Part shown: positions 53,857-63,120 of the stretch, piece after piece
Position numbering within the stretch: position 1 is the stretch's first letter
Layout of the letters: each line of letters starts with the position of its first letter
Assembly: GCA_900095835.1 (NCBI GenBank)
Contig: LT608321.1
Span: 2,269,929 to 2,333,928 of the forward strand
Direction of reading: 5' to 3'
DNA: 64,000 nucleotides
Source of the DNA: Ihuprevotella massiliensis
GTDB taxonomy: Bacteria > Bacteroidota > Bacteroidia > Bacteroidales > Bacteroidaceae
Position numbers and translations under genes: made by a program
Notes under the pieces: model-generated
Told to the model about the DNA's origin: nothing
What the model saw: only the letters and a program-made list of their open reading frames with translations
The model's database searches: none

Positions 53857-53890
53857 TGTGTGGAGAAAGACCTTACCCCTCAATAGAGAT

Positions 53891-54877
53891 TTACACCTCA
53901 ATGTTGTACCATCCGTGCCAAGAGCCGCCTGGACTGGCGTGCTGCACGTGCGGACGGTCTTGCCATTCGCCAGAGAAACCTTGTGGATCGGGCAAACCAT
54001 ACCACGGTTCGCAGCAGATGAAGGGCGCAGGTTGGTTGGTTGGCGCCCACACCAGCCAAGCCGGAGCGGAGGACACCACGCGGGCAAAGCGTTGTTCCTT
54101 GTCGTCGAGCACGTGAACCGCTGTCACTTGGTGCTGGTCGAAAATCAAAGCCTCATGGGCAAAGGTTTCGATGGTGAGGGGCACGAGCGCATTGAAGTGG
54201 TGATTGCTCGCTAAGGCGCGTGAGGTAGCGGCATCTTTGTTCCAGGGGATGTGCACGCGTTGCGGTTCGGTGCAACCTTGTGTTGAGGCGCGCAACAGGC
54301 TGTGTGGCGTGCCCTCAAGGCGCAGATAGCCCACGGGCTTGTGGTTGGTGGAGGCAGGCGCAGGCACAAGGGAGAAAGGATTGACCTCTTGTGTCACCTG
54401 TTGGCCTTCGTGTCGCAAGGGAGCTGGGAGGACGATGGAGGGGTGTCCGCCCAGTTGGAACCACATGGTCGAAGCCGACGAGAGATTTTTGACGATGAAG
54501 TCCACGTGGAGGGTGCGATGATGGAGCGAGTAGGTGACTTCCAATCGGAAGGGCCAGGGAAAATGTTCCAGGTCTTCGGGCGTGTTTTGCACGGCAAGGG
54601 TCACACTGTCTTGATGCTGCTCCACCACAGTCCATTGGCGTTTGCGCACGAGCCCGTGTTTGGGGATGTGATATTCGCGTCCTTCGTGTCGGAGGGTGCC
54701 ATTCCACGCACTGCCCACGATGGGGAAGAGGATGGGAGAGTGTCCGCTCCAGAAAGTTTCGTCGCCATGCCAGATGATGGCTCTTCCACTGTCGATGAGG
54801 TGGAGTGAGTGCATCTCAGCACCTAGTGTCGAGATGGTGGCTCTGAGGTGGGTGTTGTGAATGGTCAGCATAAGCAT
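53891..54877 (-). CDS. Aldose 1-epimerase-family protein (LacX-like)
   Basis: A 328-residue cytosolic beta-sandwich protein. The opening IHNTHLRATISTLGAEMHSL, then IIWHGDETFWSGHSPILFPIVG and FQLGGHPSI, with the later EPWYGLPDP, are the galactose mutarotase-like fold signatures of the LacX subgroup. The histidine in GGHP and the glutamate in CCEPWYG are the expected catalytic or binding residues. It interconverts sugar anomers; the actual sugar is unknown. It is followed downstream on the same strand by nothing and lies 102 nt after an AraC regulator gene. Confidence 0.85.
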   Translation of the reverse strand: MLMLTIHNTHLRATISTLGAEMHSLHLIDSGRAIIWHGDETFWSGHSPILFPIVGSAWNGTLRHEGREYHIPKHGLVRKRQWTVVEQHQDSVTLAVQNTPEDLEHFPWPFRLEVTYSLHHRTLHVDFIVKNLSSASTMWFQLGGHPSIVLPAPLRHEGQQVTQEVNPFSLVPAPASTNHKPVGYLRLEGTPHSLLRASTQGCTEPQRVHIPWNKDAATSRALASNHHFNALVPLTIETFAHEALIFDQHQVTAVHVLDDKEQRFARVVSSAPAWLVWAPTNQPAPFICCEPWYGLPDPQGFSGEWQDRPHVQHASPGGSWHGWYNIEV

Positions 54878-54979
54878 AAAGTCTTATGGTGTGGCACATC
54901 CACCGCCAAAACGATGGAGAGCCCCAACCTGAAGTGAAATAAAAAGGAGAGCTCCAACGAGAACCGTGCTAGAAGGGGG

Positions 54980-55876
54980 CTAGTTGGAAAATCGTTTTCG
55001 GTAGTCGAGTGGAGAGAGTCCTGTGAGGTTTTTGAAGTAGCGTCCCATGAAACTCTGTGTGGTGAAGTTGAGTTGTTGCGCAATTTGTTTGACGCTCATG
55101 TCGGTATTGCGCAGGAGTGATTTGATTTCCATCACCACCATGATTGAGATCCATTGTCCCACGGTGCGTCCGCTCACGGTTTTCACCACTTCCGAGAGAT
55201 ATTTAGGGGTGAGCGAAAGATTTTCGGCATACCATGCCACCTCTCGTTCGTCCATATAGTTAGAGGCGAGGAGCTGCATGAAGTGGTAGAAGAGATTGTA
55301 GGTGCGTGAGTTGTAGTGCTCCTCTCGTGGTGCGCGCTTTTCCATCATGCGGCAGACGTCGAGATAAAACACCTGCAAGATGGCTTGTATGAGTTCTTGT
55401 CTGAAGACCTCCCCGTCGGATGCCAATCGATGTTTGAGGAGCGCATATCCGCCTTTGATGATTTCCCTCTCCTCTTGGGTGAGCGACATGATGGGATGTC
55501 GCATGAGAAAGATGAGATAGGGCCATAGATAGCGCATGGTCATGAGCGACTCTTGCACGAACTCCTGGCTCTGGAAGAGGGCGATGCCTTGAAAATCTTC
55601 GCTTTTGTGGAAGTGATCGATGGTTTGTCTGCCGAAGGTGATGAAGAGGTCGCCTTCGGTGACGTGGCATTCTTTGCCATTGAGCACAAACTGTGCAAAA
55701 CCTTGTGTGCAGGCGGCAATGGTGAAGAAGGATGTACGGATGGCCACCTGCGATAGATCCACGTCTCCGAGCCTTTCTACGATGAGCAAGTCGTCTCCGT
55801 GCAAGGTGATTTCTTGGGCGTAAGGCCGGAGATCGTCAAATCTGAGGTTTTGAAGGGTGTTCGCCAGTTCTTTCAT
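54980..55876 (-). CDS. AraC-family transcriptional regulator
   Basis: A 298-residue regulator with a cupin-like N-terminal sensor domain (about 25-165, with GFAQFVLNGKECHVTEGDLFITFGRQ) and a C-terminal double helix-turn-helix (about 205-298). The second helix-turn-helix reads MSVKQIAQQLNFTTQSFMGRYFKNLTGLSPLDYRK, the AraC signature with GLSPxxYR. It has its own good promoter (55928-55958). Its neighbours are the epimerase gene and, divergently, the TonB receptor gene, so either may be a target. Confidence 0.92.
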   Translation of the reverse strand: MKELANTLQNLRFDDLRPYAQEITLHGDDLLIVERLGDVDLSQVAIRTSFFTIAACTQGFAQFVLNGKECHVTEGDLFITFGRQTIDHFHKSEDFQGIALFQSQEFVQESLMTMRYLWPYLIFLMRHPIMSLTQEEREIIKGGYALLKHRLASDGEVFRQELIQAILQVFYLDVCRMMEKRAPREEHYNSRTYNLFYHFMQLLASNYMDEREVAWYAENLSLTPKYLSEVVKTVSGRTVGQWISIMVVMEIKSLLRNTDMSVKQIAQQLNFTTQSFMGRYFKNLTGLSPLDYRKRFSN

Positions 55877-55927
55877 AGGTTACCAATCGCTTTATTCGGT
55901 GGAAAACTTCAAGGATGTGTTGCTGGC

Positions 55928-55958
55928 AAATTTATGCGATAAGTTCGAAAGTGCCAAA
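55928..55958 (-). promoter_or_regulatory. Bacteroidetes-type promoter for the AraC regulator gene
   Basis: On the minus strand TTG (55958-55956), 20-nt spacer, TAAATTTG (55935-55928). The leader is about 50 nt. Confidence 0.75.
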
Positions 55959-56308
55959 CTTTTTTCCGCAAATTTCCACGAATCGGGCAAAATATCAGCA
56001 ATTTTCTACTAATGCCGCATAAATATGCGCGGAAGTCCCCGTTTCTTTTATTGAAACTAGGGAGTTGAAGTGCCGTAAGTGACAAGTTGAAGCGCAGAAA
56101 ATAGATGAAAATGAGGGAGTTTTTGGGACATAGTGGGGGTGACAGCTCAAAAGAATGTTGACGAAAATACAGAAGTTATCACCGCATGTGCGTCTATAAG
56201 GGGTGAAATTGCCAAGTGGGGCTGTCGATTTAGTGCTTAGTTTCTTAAAAAACACACGTTTAGCCCAAAATTACCGCAGGACACACCGCTGAAGTAAAGA
56301 GAACTTCG

Positions 56309-56316
56309 TAAATTTG
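56309..56316 (+). promoter_or_regulatory. -7 box of the TonB receptor promoter
   Basis: TAAATTTG lies 41 nt before the start codon of the receptor gene. No TTG is present at the ideal distance, which may mean activator dependence. The 370 nt between this and the AraC promoter hold no gene. Confidence 0.55.
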
Positions 56317-56356
56317 CATCGTAAACAATCCAAATACTCATTTACAACACCCCAAA

Positions 56357-59086
56357 ATGAACAAGCAATTCTTACTCGCCTCCATTGTAGCCGTAGCTAC
56401 TCCCGTGAGTGCAATGGCGCAATCGGCAGTGATCAAGGGCACAGTGGTCGACAGTCAGAACAACGAGCCTATTGCAGGCGTGACCGTTGTGGTGCAAGGA
56501 ACTAAAACGGTAACAATCACTGATGCCGATGGTAAGTTTTTCCTCAAAGCTCCCAAGGGCGCAAAGCAAAATCTCCAATTTTCTTGCGTAGGCTATGAGA
56601 CACAATATCTCAATGGCACGCACGTCACAGGCGACCGTGACCTCGGTTTTGTGCCTATGAACCAAGCCTCTGTGGCGCTCAAGGACGCTGTGGTGACCAC
56701 TCGCGCGGTGGCACGCAAAACTCCTGTGGCACTCACCACTCTCGGATCGGTAGTGATCGAAGAGAAAGTGGGTACTGCTGACTTCCCCAAGGTGCTCGAG
56801 TCTACCCCTGGTGTCTATGTGACGCGTGAAGGTGGTGGTTATGGTGACTCCAAAATCACGATGCGTGGTTTCAAGAGTGAGAATGTCGCTGTCCTCGTCA
56901 ATGGCGTTTCTATGAACGACATGGAGTGGGGTGGTGTCTATTGGTCCAACTGGGCTGGTCTTTCCGACGTAGCCTCTAGCATCCAAACCCAGCGCGGTCT
57001 TGGTGCTGCGAAGGTGTCTACTCCCTCTGTGGGTGGATCGGTGAACATCGTGACCAAATCAACCGATGCTAAGAAGGGCGGTTACTTCTCTTATGGCATG
57101 GGTAACGATGGTTACAACAAGCTCACCTTCAATCTCTCTACTGGTCGCACTAAAGATGGCTGGGCACTCAACATGTTGGGCGCGCGCGTTTGGGGCGATG
57201 GCTACATCCAAGGTTCAGACTTCCAAGGTTGGAACTATTTCCTCTCTCTCTCTAAAGATCTCGGTGAGCATCACATGATTTCGCTCACTGCATTTGGTGC
57301 ACCTCAATGGCACAACCGCCGTAGCTCCTACGATGGACTCACCGTGCAAGGTTGGCAAGACGTGCAACAATATATGCCTTATCAGCAGAACTATCGCTAC
57401 AACGCTACCTTCGGTTATGACAACCAAGGCCGCGTGCGCCACTCTGCTCAAAACGTTTACCACAAGCCTCAAATCCAGCTTCAACACCTCTGGCAAATCT
57501 CTAACACCTCTTCGCTCAACACCGTGGCTTATCTCTCTCTCGGATACGGTGGTGGTGAATCAGGTCTGGGAACTGCTGCCTACAACTCTTCATGGTATGG
57601 CACCAACAATGGCGTGTTGAACATGAGCTTCCGCCGTGCCGATGGTACTTTCGACTATGGCAAGGTGCAAGACCTCAACGAAAAGAGCGAGAGCGGCTCA
57701 CAAATGGTGATGACCATGAGCAACAACCAACACCGTTGGTATGGCCTCGTGTCTACTTTCACCAAGGAGTTGAGCCAACGCCTCAATGTGTATGCTGGTC
57801 TTGACCTCCGTTCTTATGTGGGAACGCACAATAACCGCATCACCGACCTCTTCAATGGTGCATACTACATCGATGCTTTTCGCGCGAATGTGAAGGCTGC
57901 CAACAACAGTGCTGCGGCTGATCCTCTCTTCAAATACCAAAAGCTCTCTGTGGGCGACATCGTGCGCCGCGACTACGACGGACACGTGAACCAAGGTGGT
58001 GTGTTTGGTCAAGCTGAATATGACTACAACAACCTCACTGCCTTCCTTTCTGGTTCGCTCAGCTACACCAACCAATGGCGCTACGACCGTTTCTACTACG
58101 AAAAGTCTAAGGCAGAAAGTGACAGCCACGGTTCACTCGGCTTCACCGTTAAGGGTGGTGTGAACTACAAGTTCCCACACATCGACGGATGGGGCGGACA
58201 ACACAACGTGTTTGTCAATGGTGGTGTGATTTCTCGCTCACCTTACCTCTTGAGCAGCCTCTTCCTCTCTGGCGACGTTTCCAACGAAATCAACCCCAAC
58301 GCTGTCAACGAGAAGATTTACTCTGTAGAAGCTGGTTGGACTTACCACACTGCTTCGTTCAACTTCAACCTTAACGCCTACCACACCATCTGGAAGGACA
58401 AGGCAATGGCTCGCTCGCTCGACATCACTGATGCTGCTGGCAATGCTGACCGCGGTTTGATCAACATGCAGGGTGTAAACTCCCTCCACCAAGGTGTTGA
58501 AGCTGAACTCGACTACAAGCCCGTGAAGTGGTTCTCCGTGCGCGGTATGCTCTCTTTGGGCGATTGGCACTGGACCAACAACGCTGTGGGTTACTTCTAC
58601 AACTCTCAAGGTCAGCCCCTCGCAGATGCTAAGGGTAAGATTGCTTCTGGCATCTACGCTGATGACCACGCCAAGATGACGCTCAACCAAAAGGGCGTGA
58701 AGGAAGGTGGTTCCGCACAGTTCACCGCTAGCCTCGGCCTCACCGTTTATCCCATGGAAGGTCTCCGCATCGGTTTGGATTGGAAGCACTTCTCCAACTA
58801 CTATGCTGACTACTCCCTCAGCGGTCGCGATCTCTCCATCAATGGCGTGAAGAACTTTGAGACACCTTGGAAGGTGCCTGCATATAACTTGGTAGACCTC
58901 TCCGCTGGCTACACCTTCAACATGGGTGGCTACAAGACCACACTCTCTGGTAATGTGGAGAACCTCTTCGACCAAGAATACATCAGTCAGGCATTCGACG
59001 GCGCAGGTCACGATTGGCAAACCGCTTATCGCGTGTTCTACGGCTTCGGTCGCCAAATGTCGCTCAAGCTCAAGGTGAACTTCTAA
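56357..59086 (+). CDS. TonB-dependent outer-membrane receptor with carboxypeptidase-like N-domain
   Basis: A 909-residue outer-membrane transporter. Signal peptide about 1-21 (...SAMAQS), then a carboxypeptidase-D regulatory-like domain (about 25-100, with IKGTVVDSQNNEPIAGVTVVVQGT), then the plug (about 115-225, VLESTPGVYVTREGGGYGDSKI and MRGFKSENVAVLVNGVSMND), then a long beta-barrel ending in LKLKVNF with terminal phenylalanine. It imports ligand using TonB energy. The partner lipoprotein gene starts 49 nt downstream. No SusD gene is present, and the plug motif fits an iron- or vitamin-type receptor better than a classical SusC. The substrate is unknown. Confidence 0.9.
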   Translation: MNKQFLLASIVAVATPVSAMAQSAVIKGTVVDSQNNEPIAGVTVVVQGTKTVTITDADGKFFLKAPKGAKQNLQFSCVGYETQYLNGTHVTGDRDLGFVPMNQASVALKDAVVTTRAVARKTPVALTTLGSVVIEEKVGTADFPKVLESTPGVYVTREGGGYGDSKITMRGFKSENVAVLVNGVSMNDMEWGGVYWSNWAGLSDVASSIQTQRGLGAAKVSTPSVGGSVNIVTKSTDAKKGGYFSYGMGNDGYNKLTFNLSTGRTKDGWALNMLGARVWGDGYIQGSDFQGWNYFLSLSKDLGEHHMISLTAFGAPQWHNRRSSYDGLTVQGWQDVQQYMPYQQNYRYNATFGYDNQGRVRHSAQNVYHKPQIQLQHLWQISNTSSLNTVAYLSLGYGGGESGLGTAAYNSSWYGTNNGVLNMSFRRADGTFDYGKVQDLNEKSESGSQMVMTMSNNQHRWYGLVSTFTKELSQRLNVYAGLDLRSYVGTHNNRITDLFNGAYYIDAFRANVKAANNSAAADPLFKYQKLSVGDIVRRDYDGHVNQGGVFGQAEYDYNNLTAFLSGSLSYTNQWRYDRFYYEKSKAESDSHGSLGFTVKGGVNYKFPHIDGWGGQHNVFVNGGVISRSPYLLSSLFLSGDVSNEINPNAVNEKIYSVEAGWTYHTASFNFNLNAYHTIWKDKAMARSLDITDAAGNADRGLINMQGVNSLHQGVEAELDYKPVKWFSVRGMLSLGDWHWTNNAVGYFYNSQGQPLADAKGKIASGIYADDHAKMTLNQKGVKEGGSAQFTASLGLTVYPMEGLRIGLDWKHFSNYYADYSLSGRDLSINGVKNFETPWKVPAYNLVDLSAGYTFNMGGYKTTLSGNVENLFDQEYISQAFDGAGHDWQTAYRVFYGFGRQMSLKLKVNF

Positions 59087-59135
59087 TCGCCTGAGCCTCA
59101 GAGTTCATATTCTCAACTATATTTCATCGACAATA

Positions 59136-60533
59136 ATGAAACATTTATATATCGCTCTTCTCGCTTCAGCAGCCCTCACCACGGCTTGCAGCGACTACAA
59201 CGACCAATTTGAAGGTCTGAAAGAGGGACATCACGCTGTTGACGTTAAGAAGATTAACTACACCCTCACCGCTGACGACTACAAGACCATCGCAGAAGAT
59301 GCCACCAACAAGGCGCTCGCGAAAAAGAACGGCGAAGAAAAGGAATTGGCTGCTTTGGCTAAGAAGCAACAGTTCACTGAGAAAATCACCGCAGCTGAAT
59401 ACATGCCTGCTTTCATCGCCAAGAAGTGGTTCACTGCCGACAATGGTAGTGCAGTGATTGTTAACTACAATCGCCACGAAGTAACTGGTCCTCTCGATCT
59501 CTATCAAGACTTTGAAGGCACAGAAAACAAAGCGGTGCAGCCTGCTGCTGTGAAGGATTGGCAAACCCTCACCACCCTCGGTGGTGACAAGGCTGCTTGG
59601 TCCACCCAATTCCGCAACAACGCACACTACCTTCAGGCTTCGGCTTACAAGCAGAAGGATTCTGTGCAAACTTACCTTGTGTCTCCCATCTTCACAGTGA
59701 GCAAGGGTTCTAAGCTTAGCTTCGATGCGCTCTATGGCCACTACGTGGAAAAGGGTGGACGTCTCAGCGTGTTCCTCTACGATGGTACTAGCCTCACACA
59801 AGAAACGGTGGCTTCTCGCCAACCTCTTGCCGACCTCACCAAGCAAGTGAAGATTGAAGTGCCTGCAGCTGGTCAGTCTTTCGGCACTTTCAAGCAAGCC
59901 ATCAATGCCGATCTCTCCAAGTATGCTGGTCAGCAAGTGCAACTTGCCCTCCGCTACGACGGTAATGGCAAGACCGGTGCTACCACCACTGTGCAGCTCG
60001 ACAGCCTCGTTGTGGGCAATCAAAAGGTGAACATGGAGCCTGGTAAGGACCAATTTGTGCTCAACAACCACAAGTGGGTGTACGATCCCTCTACTACCGT
60101 AACTCTCGGTGCGCAAGGTGATGCAGAAGCAAAGGCATTCTACCAATCTATCGTGGAATGGGTGAAGGCGAATAAGGGTGCTGACTACATCGAAGCTCGC
60201 GGAAATGCTGAAAGCTACTCTGGTATTTCTTCTCACTACAGCAACGTAGACTTCAGCGCAGCTACCGTTCGCAAGAACACCCCTGCAGCATTTAAGGACG
60301 TGGCAGATGCAGATATCCCTGCATTGCTCCAAAAGAATATCTACGAAACTATTGCTGCTGGTCTCACTTTGAACTATCCCGACGCAGTGCCTGTGGAAGG
60401 TGTAGAAGTGATTTACACCGTGAAGTTCACTGTATATGACAATGGTGCAAAGAAGATTCATGAAATCAAGTACAAGGTTACGGGCAAGGGCAAGTTTGAA
60501 GCTGTGCCCAATAGCTTGAAAGAAGTGAAGTAA
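59136..60533 (+). CDS. Lipoprotein with choice-of-anchor-like beta domain, partner of the TonB receptor
   Basis: A 465-residue lipoprotein with the lipobox LTTAC (Cys18). A helical, lysine-rich stretch (about 25-95) is followed by a beta-sandwich (about 125-290: LDLYQDFEGTENK, YLVSPIFTVSKGSKLSFDALYGH, LALRYDGNGKTGATTTVQLDSLVVG), the pattern of choice-of-anchor J or similar carbohydrate-binding modules, and a C-terminal domain (FVLNNHKWVYDPSTTVTL, then GVEVIYTVKFTVYDNGAKKIHEIKYKV). It is the second gene of the unit with the TonB receptor, so it is probably a surface ligand-binding partner. A terminator follows. I do not know a named family for the full length. Confidence 0.8.
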   Translation: MKHLYIALLASAALTTACSDYNDQFEGLKEGHHAVDVKKINYTLTADDYKTIAEDATNKALAKKNGEEKELAALAKKQQFTEKITAAEYMPAFIAKKWFTADNGSAVIVNYNRHEVTGPLDLYQDFEGTENKAVQPAAVKDWQTLTTLGGDKAAWSTQFRNNAHYLQASAYKQKDSVQTYLVSPIFTVSKGSKLSFDALYGHYVEKGGRLSVFLYDGTSLTQETVASRQPLADLTKQVKIEVPAAGQSFGTFKQAINADLSKYAGQQVQLALRYDGNGKTGATTTVQLDSLVVGNQKVNMEPGKDQFVLNNHKWVYDPSTTVTLGAQGDAEAKAFYQSIVEWVKANKGADYIEARGNAESYSGISSHYSNVDFSAATVRKNTPAAFKDVADADIPALLQKNIYETIAAGLTLNYPDAVPVEGVEVIYTVKFTVYDNGAKKIHEIKYKVTGKGKFEAVPNSLKEVK

Positions 60534-60581
60534 TCCCTCCAGAACTTGATATTTTGGTGGAGTCTATCCACCAGTATGTGC

Positions 60582-60622
60582 AACCCCTCCCCTCGACTTC
60601 GGGTCGAAGGGAGGGGTTTTTG
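60582..60622 (+). terminator. Terminator of the TonB receptor/lipoprotein unit
   Basis: AACCCCTCCC (60582-60591) pairs with GGGAGGGGTT (60610-60619), with inner TCGAC/GTCGA pairing, and is followed by TTTTT. Confidence 0.9.
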
Positions 60623-60730
60623 TGTGCCTACTTGAACTTGGTTTTGATCTTCCCTCAGGTCTGCTGCGACTCTCCTTGGTCTACTCGAGATTTGGGACAG
60701 AATGGGTTGCGCCACTGCAAAAGAAGAAGA

Positions 60731-60887
60731 GACAACAAGGCATGGGATAGGTGAGGACAATACATGAAATAGGATGAAATAGGACATGAGAAATGAGACA
60801 ACAAGACATGGGATAGTTGAGGATAATACATGAAATAGGATGAAATAGGGCATGAGAAATGAGACAACAAGGCATGGGATAGGGAAC
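60731..60887 (+). repeat. 66-bp tandem repeat built of 22-nt CATG units
   Basis: GACAACAAG starts at 60731, 60797 and 60863, 66 nt apart (two full copies and a partial one). Each copy is three 22-nt units that begin with CATG (CATGGGATAG, CATGAAATAG, CATGAGAAAT). Frames on the minus strand through this region are taken as by-products. Confidence 0.85.
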
Positions 60888-60980
60888 AATGCGCGAGCAG
60901 ACATCGCCTGTGTCGCGAGCAAAGGTGGCATTCTTCCACAATTTCGGGGAGAAACGTCCACAAGAACGAAAAAAAAGTGG

Positions 60981-60988
60981 TAACTTTG
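60981..60988 (+). promoter_or_regulatory. -7 box, probable promoter of the LptF/G-type gene
   Basis: TAACTTTG lies 63 nt before the start codon; no clear -33 TTG. Confidence 0.45.
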
Positions 60989-61050
60989 CTTCATAATCTG
61001 CGCTGGTGCCTAGAGGCATCCCTTAGGGGCACGGCGCGACAACTCAAACT

Positions 61051-62973
61051 ATGCGCCAATTCTTTGCATTTTTCAGAATAAAACGGCTCGACACGTTCAT
61101 CCTCGGCAAGTTCCTACAACTCTTTGTAGGCGCATTCTTCATCTGCCTCTTCGTGTTTGTCATGCAATTCTTGTGGCGCTACGTCGATGACCTTGTGGGC
61201 AAGGGCTTGACCCTAGACGTGCTCGGACAGTTCTTCTGGCACGTTTCGGTGTATCTTGTTCCCACCTCGCTCCCACTTGCCGTCTTGCTGGCTTCCCTCA
61301 TCACCTTTGGTAACATGGGAGAGAACCTTGAGCTCCTCTCGATGAAGGCAGCTGGTGTGCCCCTAGTGCGAGTGATGCGCCCCATCCTCCTGCTCATTAT
61401 CCCGCTCTCGGCGTTCGTCTTCTATTTTCAAAACGAAATCTCCACGAACGCCCAAAAGCAGCTCCGCGCACTCCTTGTTTCCATCAAAATCGCACAACCT
61501 GCCGTGGAAATCCCCGAAGGGGTGTTCTACAACATGCGCGATTTTAACCTCTATGTGGTGAAGAAAAACGCGCAAACCGGTATGCTCTACAATACCATCA
61601 TCTACAAGATGGACCAAGGATTTGACCGCGCACAAATCGTATTGGCAGATTCGGCAAAAATAGAAATGACTGCCGACAAGATGCACATGAAACTCACCCT
61701 ATGGTCGGGCGAACAATTCCAAAATCTCAAGACGGAAGATGTCAATGTCTTCAAGAGTGAGAGTGTGCCCTACGACCGCGAGACGTTTATGTACAAGCAG
61801 TTGCTCATCGACTTCGATGCCAACTTTAACCAAATCGAAGCTAACGAACTGGCTTTCCTACCGCAGGCGAAAAACTGGACTGCGCTGGCGAATTTTATCG
61901 ACTCGATGAATCTGCAAATCGACTCTGCCGCACTGGCATCTTCGAGCGACTATGCCGGACGCGCCTTGCCCACCACCAAAGCTTTTACGCGCAAGGATTC
62001 GCTTGCCACACTCCGTGCCCTCTCGCACGTGAAGTTGAACTTTGACAGCCTGGTAGCCAAAATTCCCAAAGAGAAAATGGAGCGCGCACGCAACCGCACC
62101 GCCTCCACGCTCCAAAGTTTTTCCACCGAAATGACGTGGCGCAACGAGGCTGTGGAAGATCAGGAATACTTCGTCCGTAAGCATGAGGTGGAGTGGCACC
62201 AACGCATCACCCTAGCTTTGGCTTGCCTGCTCTTCTTCTTTGTCGGTGCGCCACTGGGTGCCATCATTCGCAAGGGCGGATTGGGCATGCCCACGATTAT
62301 CTCGGTGGGTATTTTCATCCTCTACTACATCATCAACACCTCGGGTATGAAGATGGCGCGCGATGGTAGCATCAACATGGTGGTGGGAATGTGGATGTCC
62401 ACTTTCATCCTCACACCTGCCGGAGCGTATCTCACCTTTATGGCAAACCGCGACTCTGTGGTGTTCAACCTCGATGCTTATATTGCCTTCCTCCGCAGGT
62501 TGCTTGGCTTCCGCACCAAACGACATCTTTTCCGCAAGGAGGTGATTATCACTCCGCCCGACGTGACAGCCGATTTGCAACTAGCACAGTCCATTCGTCA
62601 AGAAGCCGAAGACTACCGTCAAACAAAGCGTTTGTGGCTCGCGCCCAACTATTTCCGCCTCTTCTTCCGCACTCGTCCCGATCAGCGCATGGAACAACTC
62701 AGCGACCGCATCGAAGAGTTGGTGGAAGATCTGGCAAACACCAGAGATATGCACGTGCTCGACACGCTCAACCGTGTGCCCTTCATTTACGCGCATGCGC
62801 ACACCACGCCTTTCTCGCGCCAATGGATCAACTATGTCTTTGGGGTGCTCTTCCCCTTGGGCTTGATTATTTGGGTGAGAGCTTGGCGCTTCCGCCTGCG
62901 TTTGGCACGAGATTTGCGGCAGACCATCAAGTGTATGACCACACTCGAAGAGCAGTTAGATATTAGAGATTAG
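61051..62973 (+). CDS. LptF/LptG-family permease (YjgP/YjgQ), lipopolysaccharide export
   Basis: A 640-residue inner-membrane protein of the LPS transport complex that, with LptB, moves LPS out of the inner membrane. The N-terminal signature RLDTFILGKFLQLFVGAFFIC and three helices (about 20-40, 60-90, 98-128) are followed by the periplasmic beta-jellyroll (about 130-370, with IPEGVFYNMRDFNLYVVKK), and three more helices around 390-470 (ACLLFFFVGAPLGAIIRKGGLGMP is the family's last-helix block). The extra 170 residues at the C-terminus, with one more hydrophobic segment (VFGVLFPLGLIIW), are typical of the longer Bacteroidetes versions. Its neighbour ribBA is unrelated. Confidence 0.9.
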   Translation: MRQFFAFFRIKRLDTFILGKFLQLFVGAFFICLFVFVMQFLWRYVDDLVGKGLTLDVLGQFFWHVSVYLVPTSLPLAVLLASLITFGNMGENLELLSMKAAGVPLVRVMRPILLLIIPLSAFVFYFQNEISTNAQKQLRALLVSIKIAQPAVEIPEGVFYNMRDFNLYVVKKNAQTGMLYNTIIYKMDQGFDRAQIVLADSAKIEMTADKMHMKLTLWSGEQFQNLKTEDVNVFKSESVPYDRETFMYKQLLIDFDANFNQIEANELAFLPQAKNWTALANFIDSMNLQIDSAALASSSDYAGRALPTTKAFTRKDSLATLRALSHVKLNFDSLVAKIPKEKMERARNRTASTLQSFSTEMTWRNEAVEDQEYFVRKHEVEWHQRITLALACLLFFFVGAPLGAIIRKGGLGMPTIISVGIFILYYIINTSGMKMARDGSINMVVGMWMSTFILTPAGAYLTFMANRDSVVFNLDAYIAFLRRLLGFRTKRHLFRKEVIITPPDVTADLQLAQSIRQEAEDYRQTKRLWLAPNYFRLFFRTRPDQRMEQLSDRIEELVEDLANTRDMHVLDTLNRVPFIYAHAHTTPFSRQWINYVFGVLFPLGLIIWVRAWRFRLRLARDLRQTIKCMTTLEEQLDIRD

Positions 62974-63095
62974 ACGTTAGAGATTAGACGTTAGAGATTA
63001 GACGTTAGAGGGCTAGAAGAACTAGAACCTCTAGAAGACTAGAACCTCTAAAAGCTCTAACTTCTAACCTCTAACTTCTAACTTCTACCCTCTCA
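62960..63095. repeat. Heptad and CTAG-decamer repeats before ribBA
   Basis: GACGTTA/GAGATTA heptads begin inside the last codons of the permease gene (TTAGATATTAGAGATTAG), followed by CTAGAAGAA-type decamers and TCTAACC heptads. This is the only such block after 33 kb. Confidence 0.85.
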
Positions 63096-63120
63096 CACAA
63101 CAACATAAAGACACCATCAC

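Noticed and set aside
60458-60994. 178-codon minus-strand frame with repeated IPCLVVSFLM-like peptide
   Set aside because: Runs across a strong terminator and the 66-bp repeats; the peptide repeat is only the DNA repeat translated.
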